Positions 1 through 59,304 of a DNA stretch of 64,000 nucleotides are shown in pieces. Origin of the DNA: Amphibalanus amphitrite (lineage: Eukaryota; Arthropoda; Thecostraca; Balanomorpha; Balanidae); assembly GCF_019059575.1 (NCBI RefSeq), contig NW_024882757.1:62001-126000 (forward strand), given 5' to 3'. The notes beneath the pieces were generated by a model. The model searched no databases. It was not told where the DNA came from and saw only the letters and a program-made list of their open reading frames with translations. Numbering within the stretch: the stretch's first letter is position 1; each line of letters opens with the position of its first letter. Made by a program: the position numbers and the translations under genes.

Positions 1-45480
<45,480 letters not shown>

Positions 45481-47724
45481 TGAGGCGGACTTCAGTCCAC
45501 AGGGCAGTATTGCCTTCAATCATCGGGTTAGGTCTGTGAAACATAAACAGAGGTAAAATTAGGATATAACCGATATAAACACACCATCTTGGAGAGTCCA
45601 TCAGCGGTGTTTTATACGATACTTTACTTATAAGTCCTTCTTATCACAGACAGTGTAAGCTGGGATTCTGCGAAAGCGTTTCAAAATAAGGTAGACAAAA
45701 AAAAAAGAAATACCTGCGGGTGTAAAAAAAAAATATTGAAACGCAAAGCTATGCGGGAAATCGTAACTCAAACAGGACACCAGCGGATACAAACGCAAAT
45801 CAAAATGCATCCCGAACATGTTTGAAGCACTATTATTTCAAAAAAGGTGAAAACAAAATACATTCATCACAAAGTTACCTAATCCAAATTCCAATCATTC
45901 TTGAGAGTATGATCGGATGACATTCCGTGGCGTCATTTCAACTGCATGGTGCATGGTCTCAACTACCTCTAAATTGCAGAAGGCAGGCCACAGGACGGTC
46001 GTCCATGTTATCGTTCGGAGGTCGAGAGGTCCGGTGGTTGATGTCGGCGCTAGTTGGAGACAACGGACTCGGTAGGCATTCGACGTGGAATCTAATCCAT
46101 GCGCCCTGGAAAACGAGGAAGCAATGAAACAGGAGGCATTCTGACAAACTGGACGTAGTGAGCGAGGGACTTGATGACCATGCCACCGAGGGTACGGCCC
46201 AGAGAATGTGTTACGAGAAAATTCGTTGAGCAACGAGCGAGTCACTCAAAACTAATGTCTTTCTTTGCTGTCTTCTCTTGGTCTAGTATTCACTGGCGGA
46301 AAATAGCTCTGGGTAGAATCTGAAAGATCATCGAGTAAGACAATTAACGATAAATGAACGAATTATGCTGATCACGAGTAAAAACTAAGTGGTGAAATAA
46401 CAAACGTCTCGCGATATGAGAACCGTTTCATCGGGTAATATCAATATTCAGCGAAGGTGGCTCCAAGTATTAAGAATTACAGTAAAGTGCAAACTTTTAT
46501 CTGGCATCTGGATCTGAGCCACGAAGGCCCCGACGCCAGCACTCCATGGTTAGGCCTCAACTCAACTTGACATTCGTCAATTTAAAGATTGACGAGATCA
46601 TTGACATGCAGCATCAGTCATTGAATATAGGTCCTGAAAAATATATCTCAGGTTTGTTTGCAGCTTGAAAGGGATAAATTACATACGTATGTACTTTCAT
46701 TTCATTCCACCGATATTGAATGGGGGGGGGCTCTTGGATGAAACCGATTTCTTTTGGCGCTCGGAGTCCGGAAAACAGAAAGGCATGAACTCTTTCGAGT
46801 CTGAGGCCAACAAGGAGCCCCGAGTCAAGAGGCCGACATGGGGCCTTTCGAAAACAGAGGCCGACATGGGGCCCTCAGTAGCAGGCATGGGGCCTCAGCC
46901 CTCAGAGGCCGGTGTGGAGGCCTCAGTGGCCGGCATGGCCATGGGGACCCAAGGTAGGCAGCGGCATGGAGTCCCCGGCGCCCGGCGGTCGGCTGCCGCG
47001 CGGTGGCTGACGTCAGGCATGGGGAGCTTAGAAGTCGGCGTGAAGCACTCAAACTTCAGAGACCAGCGTGGGGCCCACGCAGGGCTCATGGAGACCCTCA
47101 ACTCTCAAGCAAGGCTGGTTTGGTCAGGGTGTGGTGACCGACGCGGGCCATTTCCTTCCGGGCCGGGCCATGGGTCCCGGATGGGTCCCGGCCGGAAGCC
47201 CTGTCACCAGTTTCATTTTTTTTGTAACCTGTAGCATCATCCACCCACACGTGAGTGGCGTTTGTGTATCAGACGTATGTAACTATCTCAATCTCCTTAT
47301 TGACATTGTATCTTCGTGTCGGACCTCTCGATAGTCGATACCAATGCTTCTCCTTCCTGCACTGAATTTATTCATTCAGTAGTGTTATCAGTGCGTGAGA
47401 TAGATGATCGCTCCGTTAGATACCTATCTATTATTGTTTATTGTCTACACTAACATGCAATAAAAACATTTTAAAAAATGCCAACTCCCATCCTCAGCGT
47501 CAGCTCTCAGCCAACACGATTACTCAACGCGCCAAAATTGCACTTTCTGCGCCATTGCAAATGCAGCGCCAATAATTGCTTGTACCTTTTTTGTCTGTAA
47601 ATGTAAAATGACGTAATCAGTACTTATTACATTTCAGACGAAACGCCCTTCTATAGAACCTTTGCTCTGTTTGTTGCACTGAACTCTTACCGGGGTTACA
47701 TGAGCAAGTAAATGCGTATCAGGA
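45481..47724. other. Intergenic DNA upstream of the ZSWIM gene
   Basis: No supported gene. A-runs occur at about 45,700 and 45,727. Positions 46,800-47,200 are a degenerate GC-rich repeat with GAGGCCGACATGGGGCC-type units. The remainder is AT-rich without recognised content. Confidence 0.6.
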
Positions 47725-47733
47725 ACGGATTTT
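47725..47733. repeat. 9-bp target-site duplication, left (ACGGATTTT)
   Basis: Identical to 59,535-59,543 and directly abuts the left end of the foldback element. Confidence 0.93.
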
Positions 47734-47963
47734 ATGTAACGGAAGTTAGCCCACATTCAGCCCACATTCGGCCCAGCCCAGATTGGGGCTGCCAAATCTA
47801 GGGAAAAATCTAGAAATCTAGGGAAAAATCTAAAAACCGTTTTACGCCTAAACGGCTGGAGGAAACTGAAAAATAAGACCACCATTTGAAAGATCTCTTC
47901 ACCCCGGACCTAATGATATGGTTAAATACTGGATCAATTTAACCAAAAGCATGATTTAACCAG
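47734..47963 (+). repeat. Left unique terminal inverted repeat of the foldback element
   Basis: 230 bp, near-perfect reverse complement of 59,305-59,534. It contains the internal repeats AGCCCACATTC(A/G)G(C) and AAATCTAGGGAAAAATCTAG (twice), possible transposase-binding subterminal repeats. Confidence 0.92.
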
Positions 47964-50900
47964 GATGAAAATTTTCGGTCAATGGGGCGGCCCCTACGAT
48001 TTTCTTCAAAATCGGCATGGTGATACTACAGGCCCAGATGACCAATCTGGCTGAAGAAACCCCTATGGGCATTGAAATCTATGGGGTAAAAACACCCTTG
48101 GAAAGTTTTAGCCACGCATTTCTGGCAAGACTATCGCACGCATCCCCCCAATATGGGTATCATATGAAAGCCCATGAAAACCCAAACAAAATGGTGGGGT
48201 AAAATTTACCCATTACCCCATCCAGGGTAAAACTTACCCAAGATCAAAATTTTCGGTCAATGGGGCGGCCCCTACGATTTTCTTCAAAATCGGCATGGTG
48301 ATACTACAGGCCCAGATGACCAATCTGGCTGAAGAAACCCCTATGGGCATTGAAATCTATGGGGTAAAAACGCCCTTGGAAAGTTTTACCCACGCATTTC
48401 TGGCAAAACTATCGCACGCATCCCCCCAATATGGGTATCATATGAAAGCCCATGAAAACCCAAACAAAATGGTGGGGTAAAATTTACCCATTACCCTATC
48501 CAGGGTAAAGTTTACCCAAGATGAAAATTTTCGGTCAATTGGGCGGCCCCTACGATTTTCTTCAAAATCGGCATGGTGATACTACAGGCCCAGATGACTA
48601 ATCTGGCTGAAGAAACCCCTATGGGCATTGAAATCCATGGGGTAAAAACGCCCTTGGAAAGTTTTACCCACGCATTTCTGGCAAGACTATCGCACGCATC
48701 CCCCCAATATGGGTATCATATGAAAGCCCATAAAACCCAAACAAAATGGTGGGGTAAAATTTACCCATTACCCCATCTAGGGTAAAGTTTACCCAAGATG
48801 AAAATTTTCGGACAATGAGGCGGCCCCTACGATTTTCTTCAAAATCGGCATGGTGATACTACAGGCACAGATGACCAATCTGGCTGAAGAAACCCCTATG
48901 GGCATTGAAATCTATGGGGTAAAAACGCCCTTGGAAAGTTTTACCCACGCATTTCTGGCAAGACTATCGCACGCATCCCCCCAATATGGGTATCATATGA
49001 AAGCCCATGAAAACCCAAACAAAATGGTGGGGTAAAATTTACCCATTATCCCATCCAGGGTAAAACTTACCCAAGATGAAAATTTTCGGTCAATGGGGCG
49101 GCCCCTACGATTTTCTTCAAAATCGGCATGGTGATACTACAGGCCCAGATGACCAATCTGGCTGAAGAAACCCCTATGGGCATTGAAATCTATGGGGTAA
49201 AAACGCCCTTGGAAAGTTTTACCCACGCATTTCTGGCAAGACTATCGCACGCATCCCCCCAATATGGGTATCATATGAAAGCCCATGAAAACCCAAACAA
49301 AATGGTGGGGTAAAATTTACCCATTACCCCATCCAGGGTAAAACTTACCCAAGATGAAAATTTTCGGTCAATGGGGCGGCCCCTACGATTTTCTTCAAAA
49401 TCGGCATGGTGATACTACAGGCCCAGATGACCAATCTGGCTGAAGAAACCCCTATGGGCATTGAAATCTATGGGGTAAAAACGCCCTTGGAAAGTTTTAC
49501 CCACGCATTTCTGGCAAGACTATCGCACGCATCCCCCCAATATGGGTATCATATGAAAGCCCATGAAAACCAAAACAAAATGGTGGGGTAAAATTTACCC
49601 ATTACCCTATCCAGGGTAAAGTTTACCCAAGATAAAAATTTTCGGTCAATGGGGCGGCCCCTACGATTTTCTTCAAAATCGGCATGGTGATACTACAGGC
49701 CCAGATGACTAATCTGGCTGAAGAAACCCCTATGGGCATTGAAATCCATGGGGTAAAAACGCCCTTGGAAAGTTTTACCCACGCATTTCTGGCAAGACTA
49801 TCGCACGCATCCCCCCAATATGGGTATCATATGAAAGCCCATGAAAACCCAAACAAAATGGTGGGGTAAAATTTACCCATTACCCCATTCAGGGTAAAAC
49901 TTACCCAAGATGAAAATTTTCGGTCAATGGGGCGGCCCCTACGATTTTCTTCAAAATCGGCATGGTGATACTACAGGCCCAGATGACCAATCTGGCTGAA
50001 GAAACCCCTATGGGCATTTAAATCTATGGGGTAAAAACGCCCTTGGAATGTTTACCCACGTATTTCTGGCAAGACTATCGCACGCATCCCCCCAATATGG
50101 GTATCATATGAAAGCCCATGAAAACCCAAACAAAATTGTAGGGTAAAATTTACCCATTATCCCATCCAGGGTAAAACTTACCCAAGATGAAAATTTTCGG
50201 TCAATGGGGCGGCCCCTACGATTTTCTTCAAAATCGGCATGGTGATACTACAGGCCCAGATGACCAATCTGGCTGAAGAAACCCCTATGGGCATTTAAAT
50301 CTATGGGGTAAAAACGCCCTTGGAATGTTTACCCACGTATTTCTGGCAAGACTATCGCACGCATCCCCCCAATATGGGTATCATATGAAAGCCCATGAAA
50401 ACCCAAACAAAATTGTAGGGTTAAATTTACCCATTATCCCATCCAGGGTAAAACTTACCCAAGATGAAAATTTTCGGTCAATGGGGCGGCCCCTACGATT
50501 TTCTTCAAAATCGGCATGGTGATACTACAGGCCCAGATGACCAATCTGGCTGAAGAAACCCCTATGGGCATTGAAATCTATGGGGTAAAAACGCCCTTGG
50601 AAAGTTTTACCCACGCATTTCTGGCAAGACTATCGCATGCATCCCCATAATATGGGTATCATATGAAAGCCCATGAAAACCCAAACAAAATGGTGGGGTA
50701 AAATTTACCCATTACCCCATCCAGGGTAAAACTTACCCAAGATGAAAATTTTCGGTCAATGGGGCGGCCCCTACGATTTTCTTCAAAATCGGCATGGTGA
50801 TACTACAGGCCCAGATGACCAATCTGGCTGAAGAAACCCCTATGGGCATTTAAATCTATGGGGTAAAAACGCCCTTGGAATGTTTACCCACGTATTTCTG

Positions 50901-51869
50901 GCAAGACTATCGCACGCATCCCCCCAATATGGGTATCATATGAAAGCCCATGAAAACCCAAACAAAATTGTAGGGTAAAATTTACCCATTATCCCATCCA
51001 GGGTAAAACTTACCCAAGATGAAAATTTTCGGTCAATGGGGCGGCCCCTACGATTTTCTTCAAAATCGGCATGGTGATACTACAGGCCCAGATGACCAAT
51101 CTGGCTGAAGAAACCCCTATGGGCATTGAAATCTATGGGGTAAAAACACCCTTGGAAAGTTTTACCCACGCATTTCTGGCAAGACTATCGCACGCATCCC
51201 CCCAATATGGGTATCATATGAAAGCCCATGAAAACCCAAACAAAATGGTGGGGTAAAATTTACCCATTACCCCATCCAGGGTAAAACTTACCCAAGATGA
51301 AAATTTTCGGTCAATGGGGCGGCCCCTACGATTTTCTTCAAAATCGGCATGGTGATACTACAGGCCCAGATGACCAATCTGGCTGAAGAAACCCCTATGG
51401 GCATTGAAATCTATGGGGTAAAAACGCCCTTGGAAAGTTTTACCCACGCATTTCTGGCAAGACTATCGCACGCATCCCCCAATATGGGTATCATATGAAA
51501 GCCCATGAAAACCCAAACAAAATGGTGGGGTAAAATTTACCCATTACCCTATCCAGGGTAAAGTTTACCCAAGATGAAAATTTTCGGTCAATGGGGGGGC
51601 CCGTACGATTTTCTTCAAAATCGGCATGGTGATACTACAGGCCCAGATGACTAATCTGGCTGAAGCAACCCCTATTGGCATTGAAATCTATGGGGTGAAA
51701 ACGCCCTTGGAAAGTTTTACCCACGCATTTCTGGCAAGACTATCGCACGCATCCCCCCAATATGGGTATCATATGAAAGCCCATGAAAACCCAAACAAAA
51801 TGGTGGGGTAAAATTTACCAATTACCCCATCCAGGGTGAAGTTTACCCAAGATGAAAATTTTCGGTCAA
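47964..51869 (+). repeat. Left satellite arm, about 14 x 278 bp
   Basis: Monomers follow one another every 277-278 bp (landmark GGCATGGTGATACTACAGG at 48,013, 48,291, 48,569, 48,846 and so on). Three monomers (beginning about 49,958, 50,236 and 50,791) share a private set of changes (GCATTTAAATC, one T lost before TTTACCC, ATTGTAGGG), evidence of local duplication. Confidence 0.95.
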
Positions 51870-54800
51870 AAAATTTTCATATGATACCCATATTGGGGGG
51901 ATGCGTGCGATAGTCTTGCCAGAAATGCGTGGTTAAAACTTTCCAAGGGCGTTTTTACCCCATAGATTTCAATGCCCATAGGGGTTTCTTCAGCCAGATT
52001 AGTCATCTGGGCCTGTAGTATCACCATGTCGATTTTGAAGAAAATCGTAGGGGCCGCCCCATTGACCGAAAATTTTCATCTTGGGTAAACTTTACCCTGG
52101 ATGGGGTAATGGGTAAATTTTACCCCACCATTTTGTTTGGGTTTTCATGGGCTTTCATATGATACCCATATTGGGGGGATGCGTGCGATAGTCTTGCCAG
52201 AAATGCGTGGGTAAAACTTTCCAAGGGCGTTTTTACCCCATAGATTTCAATGCCCATAGGGGTTTCTTCAGCCAGATTGGTCATCTGGGCCTGTAGTATC
52301 ACCATGCCGATTTTGAAGAAAATCGTAGGGGCCGCCCCATTGACTGAAAATTTTCATCTTGGGTTAACTTTACCCTGGATGGGCAATGGGTAAATTTTAT
52401 CCCACCATTTTGTTTGGGTTTTCATTGGCTTTCATATGATACCCATGTTGGGGGGATGCGTGCGATAGTCTTGCCAGAAATGCGTGGGTAAAACTTTCCA
52501 AGGGCGTTTTTACCCCATAGATTTCAATGCCCATAGGGGTTTCTTCAGCCAGATTAGTCATCTGGGCCTGTAGTATCACCATGCCGATTTTGAAGAAAAT
52601 CGTAGGGGCCACCCCATTGACCGAAAATTTTCATCTTGGGTAAACTTTACCCTGGATGGGGTAATGGGTAAATTTTACCCCACCATTTTGTTTGGGTTTT
52701 CATGGGCTTTCATATGATACCCATATTGGGGGGATGCGTGCGATAGTCTTGCCAGAAATGCGTGGGTAAAACTTTCCAAGGGCGTTTTTACCCTATAGAT
52801 TTCAATGCCCATAGGGGTTTCTTCAGCCAGATTAGTCATCTGGGCCTGTAGTATCATCATGCCGATTTTGAAGAAAATCGTAGGGGCCGCCCTATTGACC
52901 GAAAATTTTCATCTTGGGTAAACTTTACCCTGGATGGGGTAATCGGTAAATTTTACCCCACCATTTTGTTTGAGTTTTCCTGTGCTTTCATATGATACCC
53001 ATATTGGGGGGATGCGTGCGATAGTCTTGCCAGAAATGCGTGGGTAAAACTTTCCAAGGGCGTTTTTTCCCCATAGATTTCAATGCCCATAGGGGTTTCT
53101 TCAGCCAGATTAGTCATCTGGGCCTGTAGTATCACCATGCCGATTTTGCAGAAAATCGTAGGGGCCGCCCCATTGACCGAAAATTTTCATCTTGGGTAAA
53201 CTTTACCCTGGATGGGATAATGGGTAAATTTTACCCAACAATTTTGTTTGGGTTTTCATGGGCTTTCATATGATACCCATATTGGGGGGATGCGTGCGAT
53301 AGTCTTGCCAGAAATGCGTGGGTAAAACTTTCCAAGGGCGTTTTTACCCCATAGATTTCAATGCCCATAGGGGTTTCTTCAGCCAGATTAGTCATCTGGG
53401 CCTGTAGTATCACCATGCCGATTTTGAAGAAAATCGTAGGGGCCGCCCCATTGACCGAAAATTTTCATCATGGGTAAACTTTACCCTGGATGCGGTAATG
53501 GGTAAATTTTACCCCACCATTTTGTTTGGGTTTTCATGGGCTTTCATATGATACCCATATTGGGGGGATGCGTGCGATAGTCTTCCCAGAAATGCGTGGG
53601 TAAAACTCTCCAAGGGCGTTTTTACCCCGTAGATTTCAATGCCCATAGGGGTTTCTTCAGCCAGATCGGTCATCTGGGCCTGTAATATCACCATGCCGAT
53701 TTTGAAGAAAATCGTAGGGGCCGCCCCATTGACCGAAAATTTTCATCTTGGGTAAACTTTACCCTGGATGGGGTAATGGGTAAATTTTACCCCACCATTT
53801 CGTTTGGGTTTTCATGGGCTTTCATATGATACCCATATTGGGGGATGCGTGCGATAGTCTTGCCAGAAATGCGTGGGTAAAACTCTCCAAGGGCGTTTTT
53901 ACCCCATAGATTTCAATGCCCATAGGGGTTTCTTCAGCCAGATTGGTCATCTGGAACTGTAGTATCACCATGCCGATTTTGAAGAAAATCGTAGGGGCCG
54001 CCTCATTAACCGAAAATTTTCATCTTTGGTAAACTTTACCCTGTATGGGGTAATGGGTAAATTTTACCCCACCATTTTGTTTGGGTTTTCATGGGCTTTC
54101 ATATGATACCCATATTGGGGGGATGCGTGCGATAGTCTTCCCAGAAATGCGTGGGTAAAACTTTCCAAGGGCGTTTTTACCCCATAGATCTCAATGCCCA
54201 TAGGGGTTTCTTCAGCCAGATTAGTCATCTGGCCCTGTAGTATCACCATGCCGATTTTGAAGAAAATCGTAGGGGCCGCCCCATTGACCGAAAATTTTCA
54301 TCTTGGGTAAACTTTACCCTGGATGGGGTAATGGGTAAATTTTACCCCACCATTTTGTTTGGGTTTTCATGGGCTTTCATATGATACCCATATTGGGGGG
54401 ATGCGTGCGATAGTCTTGCCAGAAATGCGTGGGTAAAACTTTCCAAGGGCGTTTTTACCCCATACATTTCAATGCCCATAGGGGTTTCTTCAGCCAGATT
54501 AGTCATCTGGGCCTGTAGTATCACCATGCCGATTTTGAAGAAAATCGTAGGGGCCGCCCAATTGACCGAAAATTTTCATCTTGGGTAAACTTTACCCTGG
54601 ATGGGGTAATGGGTAAATTTTACCCAACCATTTTGTTTCGGTTTTCATGGGCTTTCATATGATACCCATATTGGGGGGATGCGTGCGATAGTCTTGCCAG
54701 AAATGCGTGGGTAAAACTTTCCAAGGGCGTTTTTACCCCATAGATTTCAATGCCCATAGGGGTTTCTTCAGCCAGATTAGTCATCTGGGCCTGTAGTATC

Positions 54801-57800
54801 ACCATGCCGATTTTGCAGAAAATCGTAGGGGCCGCCCCATTGACCGAAAATTTTCATCTTGGGTAAACTTTACCCTGGATGGGATAATGGGTAAATTTTA
54901 CCCAACAATTTTGTTTGGGTTTTCATGGGCTTTCATATGATACCCATATTGGGGGGATGCGTGCGATAGTCTTGCCAGAAATGCGTGGGTAAAACTTTCC
55001 AAGGGCGTTTTTACCCCATAGATTTCAATGCCCATAGGGGTTTCTTCAGCCAGATTAGTCATCTGGGCCTGTAGTATCACCATGCCGATTTTGAAGAAAA
55101 TCGTAGGGGCCGCCCCATTGACCGAAAATTTTCATCATGGGTAAACTTTACCCTGGATGCGGTAATGGGTAAATTTTACCCCACCATTTTGTTTGGGTTT
55201 TCATGGGCTTTCATATGATACCCATATTGGGGGGATGCGTGCGATAGTCTTCCCAGAAATGCGTGGGTAAAACTCTCCAAGGGCGTTTTTACCCCGTAGA
55301 TTTCAATGCCCATAGGGGTTTCTTCAGCCAGATCGGTCATCTGGGCCTGTAATATCACCATGCCGATTTTGAAGAAAATCGTAGGGGCCGCCCCATTGAC
55401 CGAAAATTTTCATCTTGGGTAAACTTTACCCTGGATGGGGTAATGGGTAAATTTTACCCCACCATTTCGTTTGGGTTTTCATGGGCTTTCATATGATACC
55501 CATATTGGGGGATGCGTGCGATAGTCTTGCCAGAAATGCGTGGGTAAAACTCTCCAAGGGCGTTTTTACCCCATAGATTTCAATGCCCATAGGGGTTTCT
55601 TCAGCCAGATTGGTCATCTGGAACTGTAGTATCACCATGCCGATTTTGAAGAAAATCGTAGGGGCCGCCTCATTAACCGAAAATTTTCATCTTTGGTAAA
55701 CTTTACCCTGTATGGGGTAATGGGTAAATTTTACCCCACCATTTTGTTTGGGTTTTCATGGGCTTTCATATGATACCCATATTGGGGGGATGCGTGCGAT
55801 AGTCTTCCCAGAAATGCGTGGGTAAAACTTTCCAAGGGCGTTTTTACCCCATAGATCTCAATGCCCATAGGGGTTTCTTCAGCCAGATTAGTCATCTGGC
55901 CCTGTAGTATCACCATGCCGATTTTGAAGAAAATCGTAGGGGCCGCCCCATTGACCGAAAATTTTCATCTTGGGTAAACTTTACCCTGGATGGGGTAATG
56001 GGTAAATTTTACCCCACCATTCTGTTTGGGTTTTCATGGGCTTTCATATGATACCCATATTGGGGGGATGCGTGCGATAGTCTTGCCAGAAATGCGTGGG
56101 TAAAACTTTCCAAGGGCGTTTTTACCCCATACATTTCAATGCCCATAGGGGTTTCTTCAGCCAGATTAGTCATCTGGGCCTGTAGTATCACCATGCCGAT
56201 TTTGAAGAAAATCGTAGGGGCCGCCCAATTGACCGAAAATTTTCATCTTGGGTAAACTTTACCCTGGATGGGGTAATGGGTAAATTTTACCCAACCATTT
56301 TGTTTCGGTTTTCATGGGCTTTCATATGATACCCATATTGGGGGGATGCGTGCGATAGTCTTGCCAGAAATGCGTGGGTAAAACTTTCCAAGGGCGTTTT
56401 TACCCCATAGATTTCAATGCCCATAGGGGTTTCTTCAGCCAGATTAGTCATCTGGGCCTGTAGTATCACCATGCCGATTTTGAAGAAAATCGTAGGGGCC
56501 GCCCCATTGACCGAAAAATTTCATCTTGGGTAAACTTTACCCTGGATGGGGTAATGGGTAAATTTTACCCCACCATTTTGTTTGGGTTTTCATGGGCTTT
56601 CATATGATACCCATATTGGGGGGATGCGTGCGATAGTCTTGCCAGAAATGCGTGGGTAAAACTTTCCAAGGGCGTTTTTACCCCATAGATTTCAATGCCC
56701 ATAGGGGTTTCTTCAGCCAGATTGGTCATCTGGGCCTGTAGTATCACCATGCCGATTTTGAAGAAAATCGTAGGGGCCGCCCCATTGACTGAAAATTTTC
56801 ATCTTGGGTAAACTTTACCCTGGATGGGGTAATGGGTAAATTTTACCCCACCATTTTGTTTGGGTTTTCATGGGCTTTCATATGATACCCATATTGGGGG
56901 GATGCGTGCGATAGTCTTGCCAGAAATGCGTGGGTAAAACTTTCCAAGGGCGTTTTTACCCCATAGATTTCAATGCCCATAGGGGTTTCTTCAGCCAGAT
57001 TGGTCATCTGGGCCTGTAGTATCACCATGCCGATTTTGAAGAAAATCGTAGGGGCCGCCCCATTGACCGAAAATTTTCATCTTGGGTAAACTTTACCCTG
57101 GATGGGGTAATGGGTAAATTTTACCCCACCATTTTGTTTGGGTTTTCATGGGCTTTCATATGATACCCATATTGGGGGGATGCGTGCGATAGTCTTGCCA
57201 GAAATGCGTGGGTAAAACTTTCCAAGGGCGTTTTTACCCCATAGATTTCAATGCCCATAGGGGTTTCTTCAGCCAGATTAGTCATCTGGGCCTGTAGTAT
57301 CACCATGCCGATTTTGAAGAAAATCGTAGGGGCCGCCCCATTGACCGAAAATTTTCATCTTGGGTAAACTTTACCCTGGATGGGGTAATGGGTAAATTTT
57401 ACCCCACCATTTTGTTTGGGTTTTCATGGGCTTTCATATGATACCCATATTGGGGGGATGCGTGCGATAGTCTTGCCAGAAATGCGTGGGTAAAACTTTC
57501 CAAGGGCGTTTTTACCCCATAGATTTCAATGCCCATAGGGGTTTCTTCAGCCAGATTAGTCATCTGGGCCTGTAGTATCACCATGCCGATTTTGAAGAAA
57601 ATCGTAGGGGCCGCCCCATTGACCGAAAATTTTCATCTTGGGTAAACTTTACCCTGGATGGGGTAATGGGTAAATTTTACCCCACCATTTTGTTTGGGTT
57701 TTCATGGGCTTTCATATGATACCCATATTGGGGGGATGCGTGCGATAGTCTTGCCAGAAATGCGTGGGTAAAACTTTCCAAGGGCGTTTTTACCCCATAG

Positions 57801-59304
57801 ATTTCAATGCCCATAGGGGTTTCTTCAGCCAGATTAGTCATCTTGGCCTGTAGTATCACCATGCCGATTTTGAAGAAAATCGTAGGGGCCGCCCCATTGA
57901 CCGAAAATTTTCATCTTGGTTAAACTTTACCCTGGATGGGGTAATGGGTAAATTTTACCCCACCATTTTGTTTGGGTTTTCATGGGCTTTCATATGATAC
58001 CCATATTGGGGGATGCGTGCGATAGTCTTGCCAGAAATGCGTGGGTAAAACTTTCCAAGGGCGTTTTTACCCCATAGATTTCAATGCCCATAGGGGTTTC
58101 TTCAGCCAGATTGGTCATCTGGGCCTGTAGTATCACCATGCCGATTTTGAAGAAAATCGTAGGGGCCGCCCCATTGACTGAAAATTTTCATCTTGGGTAA
58201 ACTTTACCCTGGATGGGGTAATGAGTAAATTTTATCCCACCATTTTGTTTGGGTTTTCATGGGCTTTCATATGATACCCATATTGGGGGGATGCGTGCGA
58301 TAGTCTTGCCAGAAATGCGTGGGTAAAACTTTCCAAGGGCGTTTTTACCCCATAGATTTCAATGCCCATAGGGGTTTCTTCAGCCAGATTAGTCATCTGG
58401 GCCTGTAGTATCACCATGCCGATTTTGAAGAAAATCGTAGGGGCCGCCCCATTGACCGAAAATTTTCATCTTGGGTAAACTTTACCCTGGATGGGGTAAT
58501 GGGTAAATTTTACCCCTCCATTTTGTTTGGGTTTTCATGGGCTTTCATATGATACCCATATTGGGGGGATGCGTGCGATAGTCTTGCCAGAAATGCGTGG
58601 GTAAAACTTTCCAAGGGCGTTTTTACCCCATAGATTTCAATGCCCATAGGGGTTTCTTCAGCCAGATTGGTCATCTGGGCCTGTAGTATCACCATGCCGA
58701 TTTTGAAGAAAATCGTAGGGGCCGCCCCATTGACCGAAAATTTTCATCTTGGGTAAACTTTACCCTGGATGGGGTAATGGGTAAATTTTACCCCACCATT
58801 TTGTTTGGGTTTTCATGGGCTTTCATATGATACCCATATTGGGGGGATGCGTGCGATAGTCTTGCCAGAAATGCGTGGGTAAAACTTTCCAAGGGCGTTT
58901 TTACCCCATAGATTTCAATGCCCATAGGGGTTTCTTCAGCCAGATTAGTCATCTGGGCCTGTAGTATCACCATGCCGATTTTGAAGAAAATCGTAGGGGC
59001 CGCCCCATTGACCGAAAATTTTCATCTTGGGTAAACTTTACCCTGGATGGGGTAATGGGTAAATTTTACCCCACCATTTTGTTTGGGTTTTCATGGGCTT
59101 TCATATGATACCCATATTGGGGGGATGCGTGCGATAGTCTTGCCAGAAATGCGTGGGTAAAACTCTCCAAGGGCGTTTTTACCCCATAGATTTCAATGCC
59201 CATAGGGGTTTCTTCAGCCAGATTAGTCATCTGGGCCTGTAGTATCACCATGCCGATTTTGAAGAAAATCGTAGGGGCCGCCCCATTGACCGAAAATTTT
59301 CATC
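51870..59304 (-). repeat. Right satellite arm, about 27 x 278 bp, inverted
   Basis: Same monomer in reverse orientation, starting with a truncated copy at the junction (about 10 bp lost between two TTTCAT repeats). It contains a six-monomer segment repeated with an offset of 1,667 bp (about 53,070-54,810 against 54,737-56,477). Confidence 0.95.

Noticed and set aside
48017..59251. More than thirty near-identical 61-codon reading frames (start MVILQAQMTN), one per satellite monomer
   Set aside because: The frame is simply carried by the homogenised satellite. Several monomers have an in-frame TAA (GCATTTAAATC) or a one-base deletion, amino-acid changes are not conservative, and there is no promoter or splice context.
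47964..59304. CRISPR-like array
   Set aside because: Repeats are contiguous 278-bp satellite monomers without unique spacers, in a eukaryotic context, with inverted arms.
47964..59304. Telomere-like motif (GGGTAA / TTACCC)
   Set aside because: The heptamers are dispersed inside a longer monomer and are not tandem TTAGG or TTAGGG.
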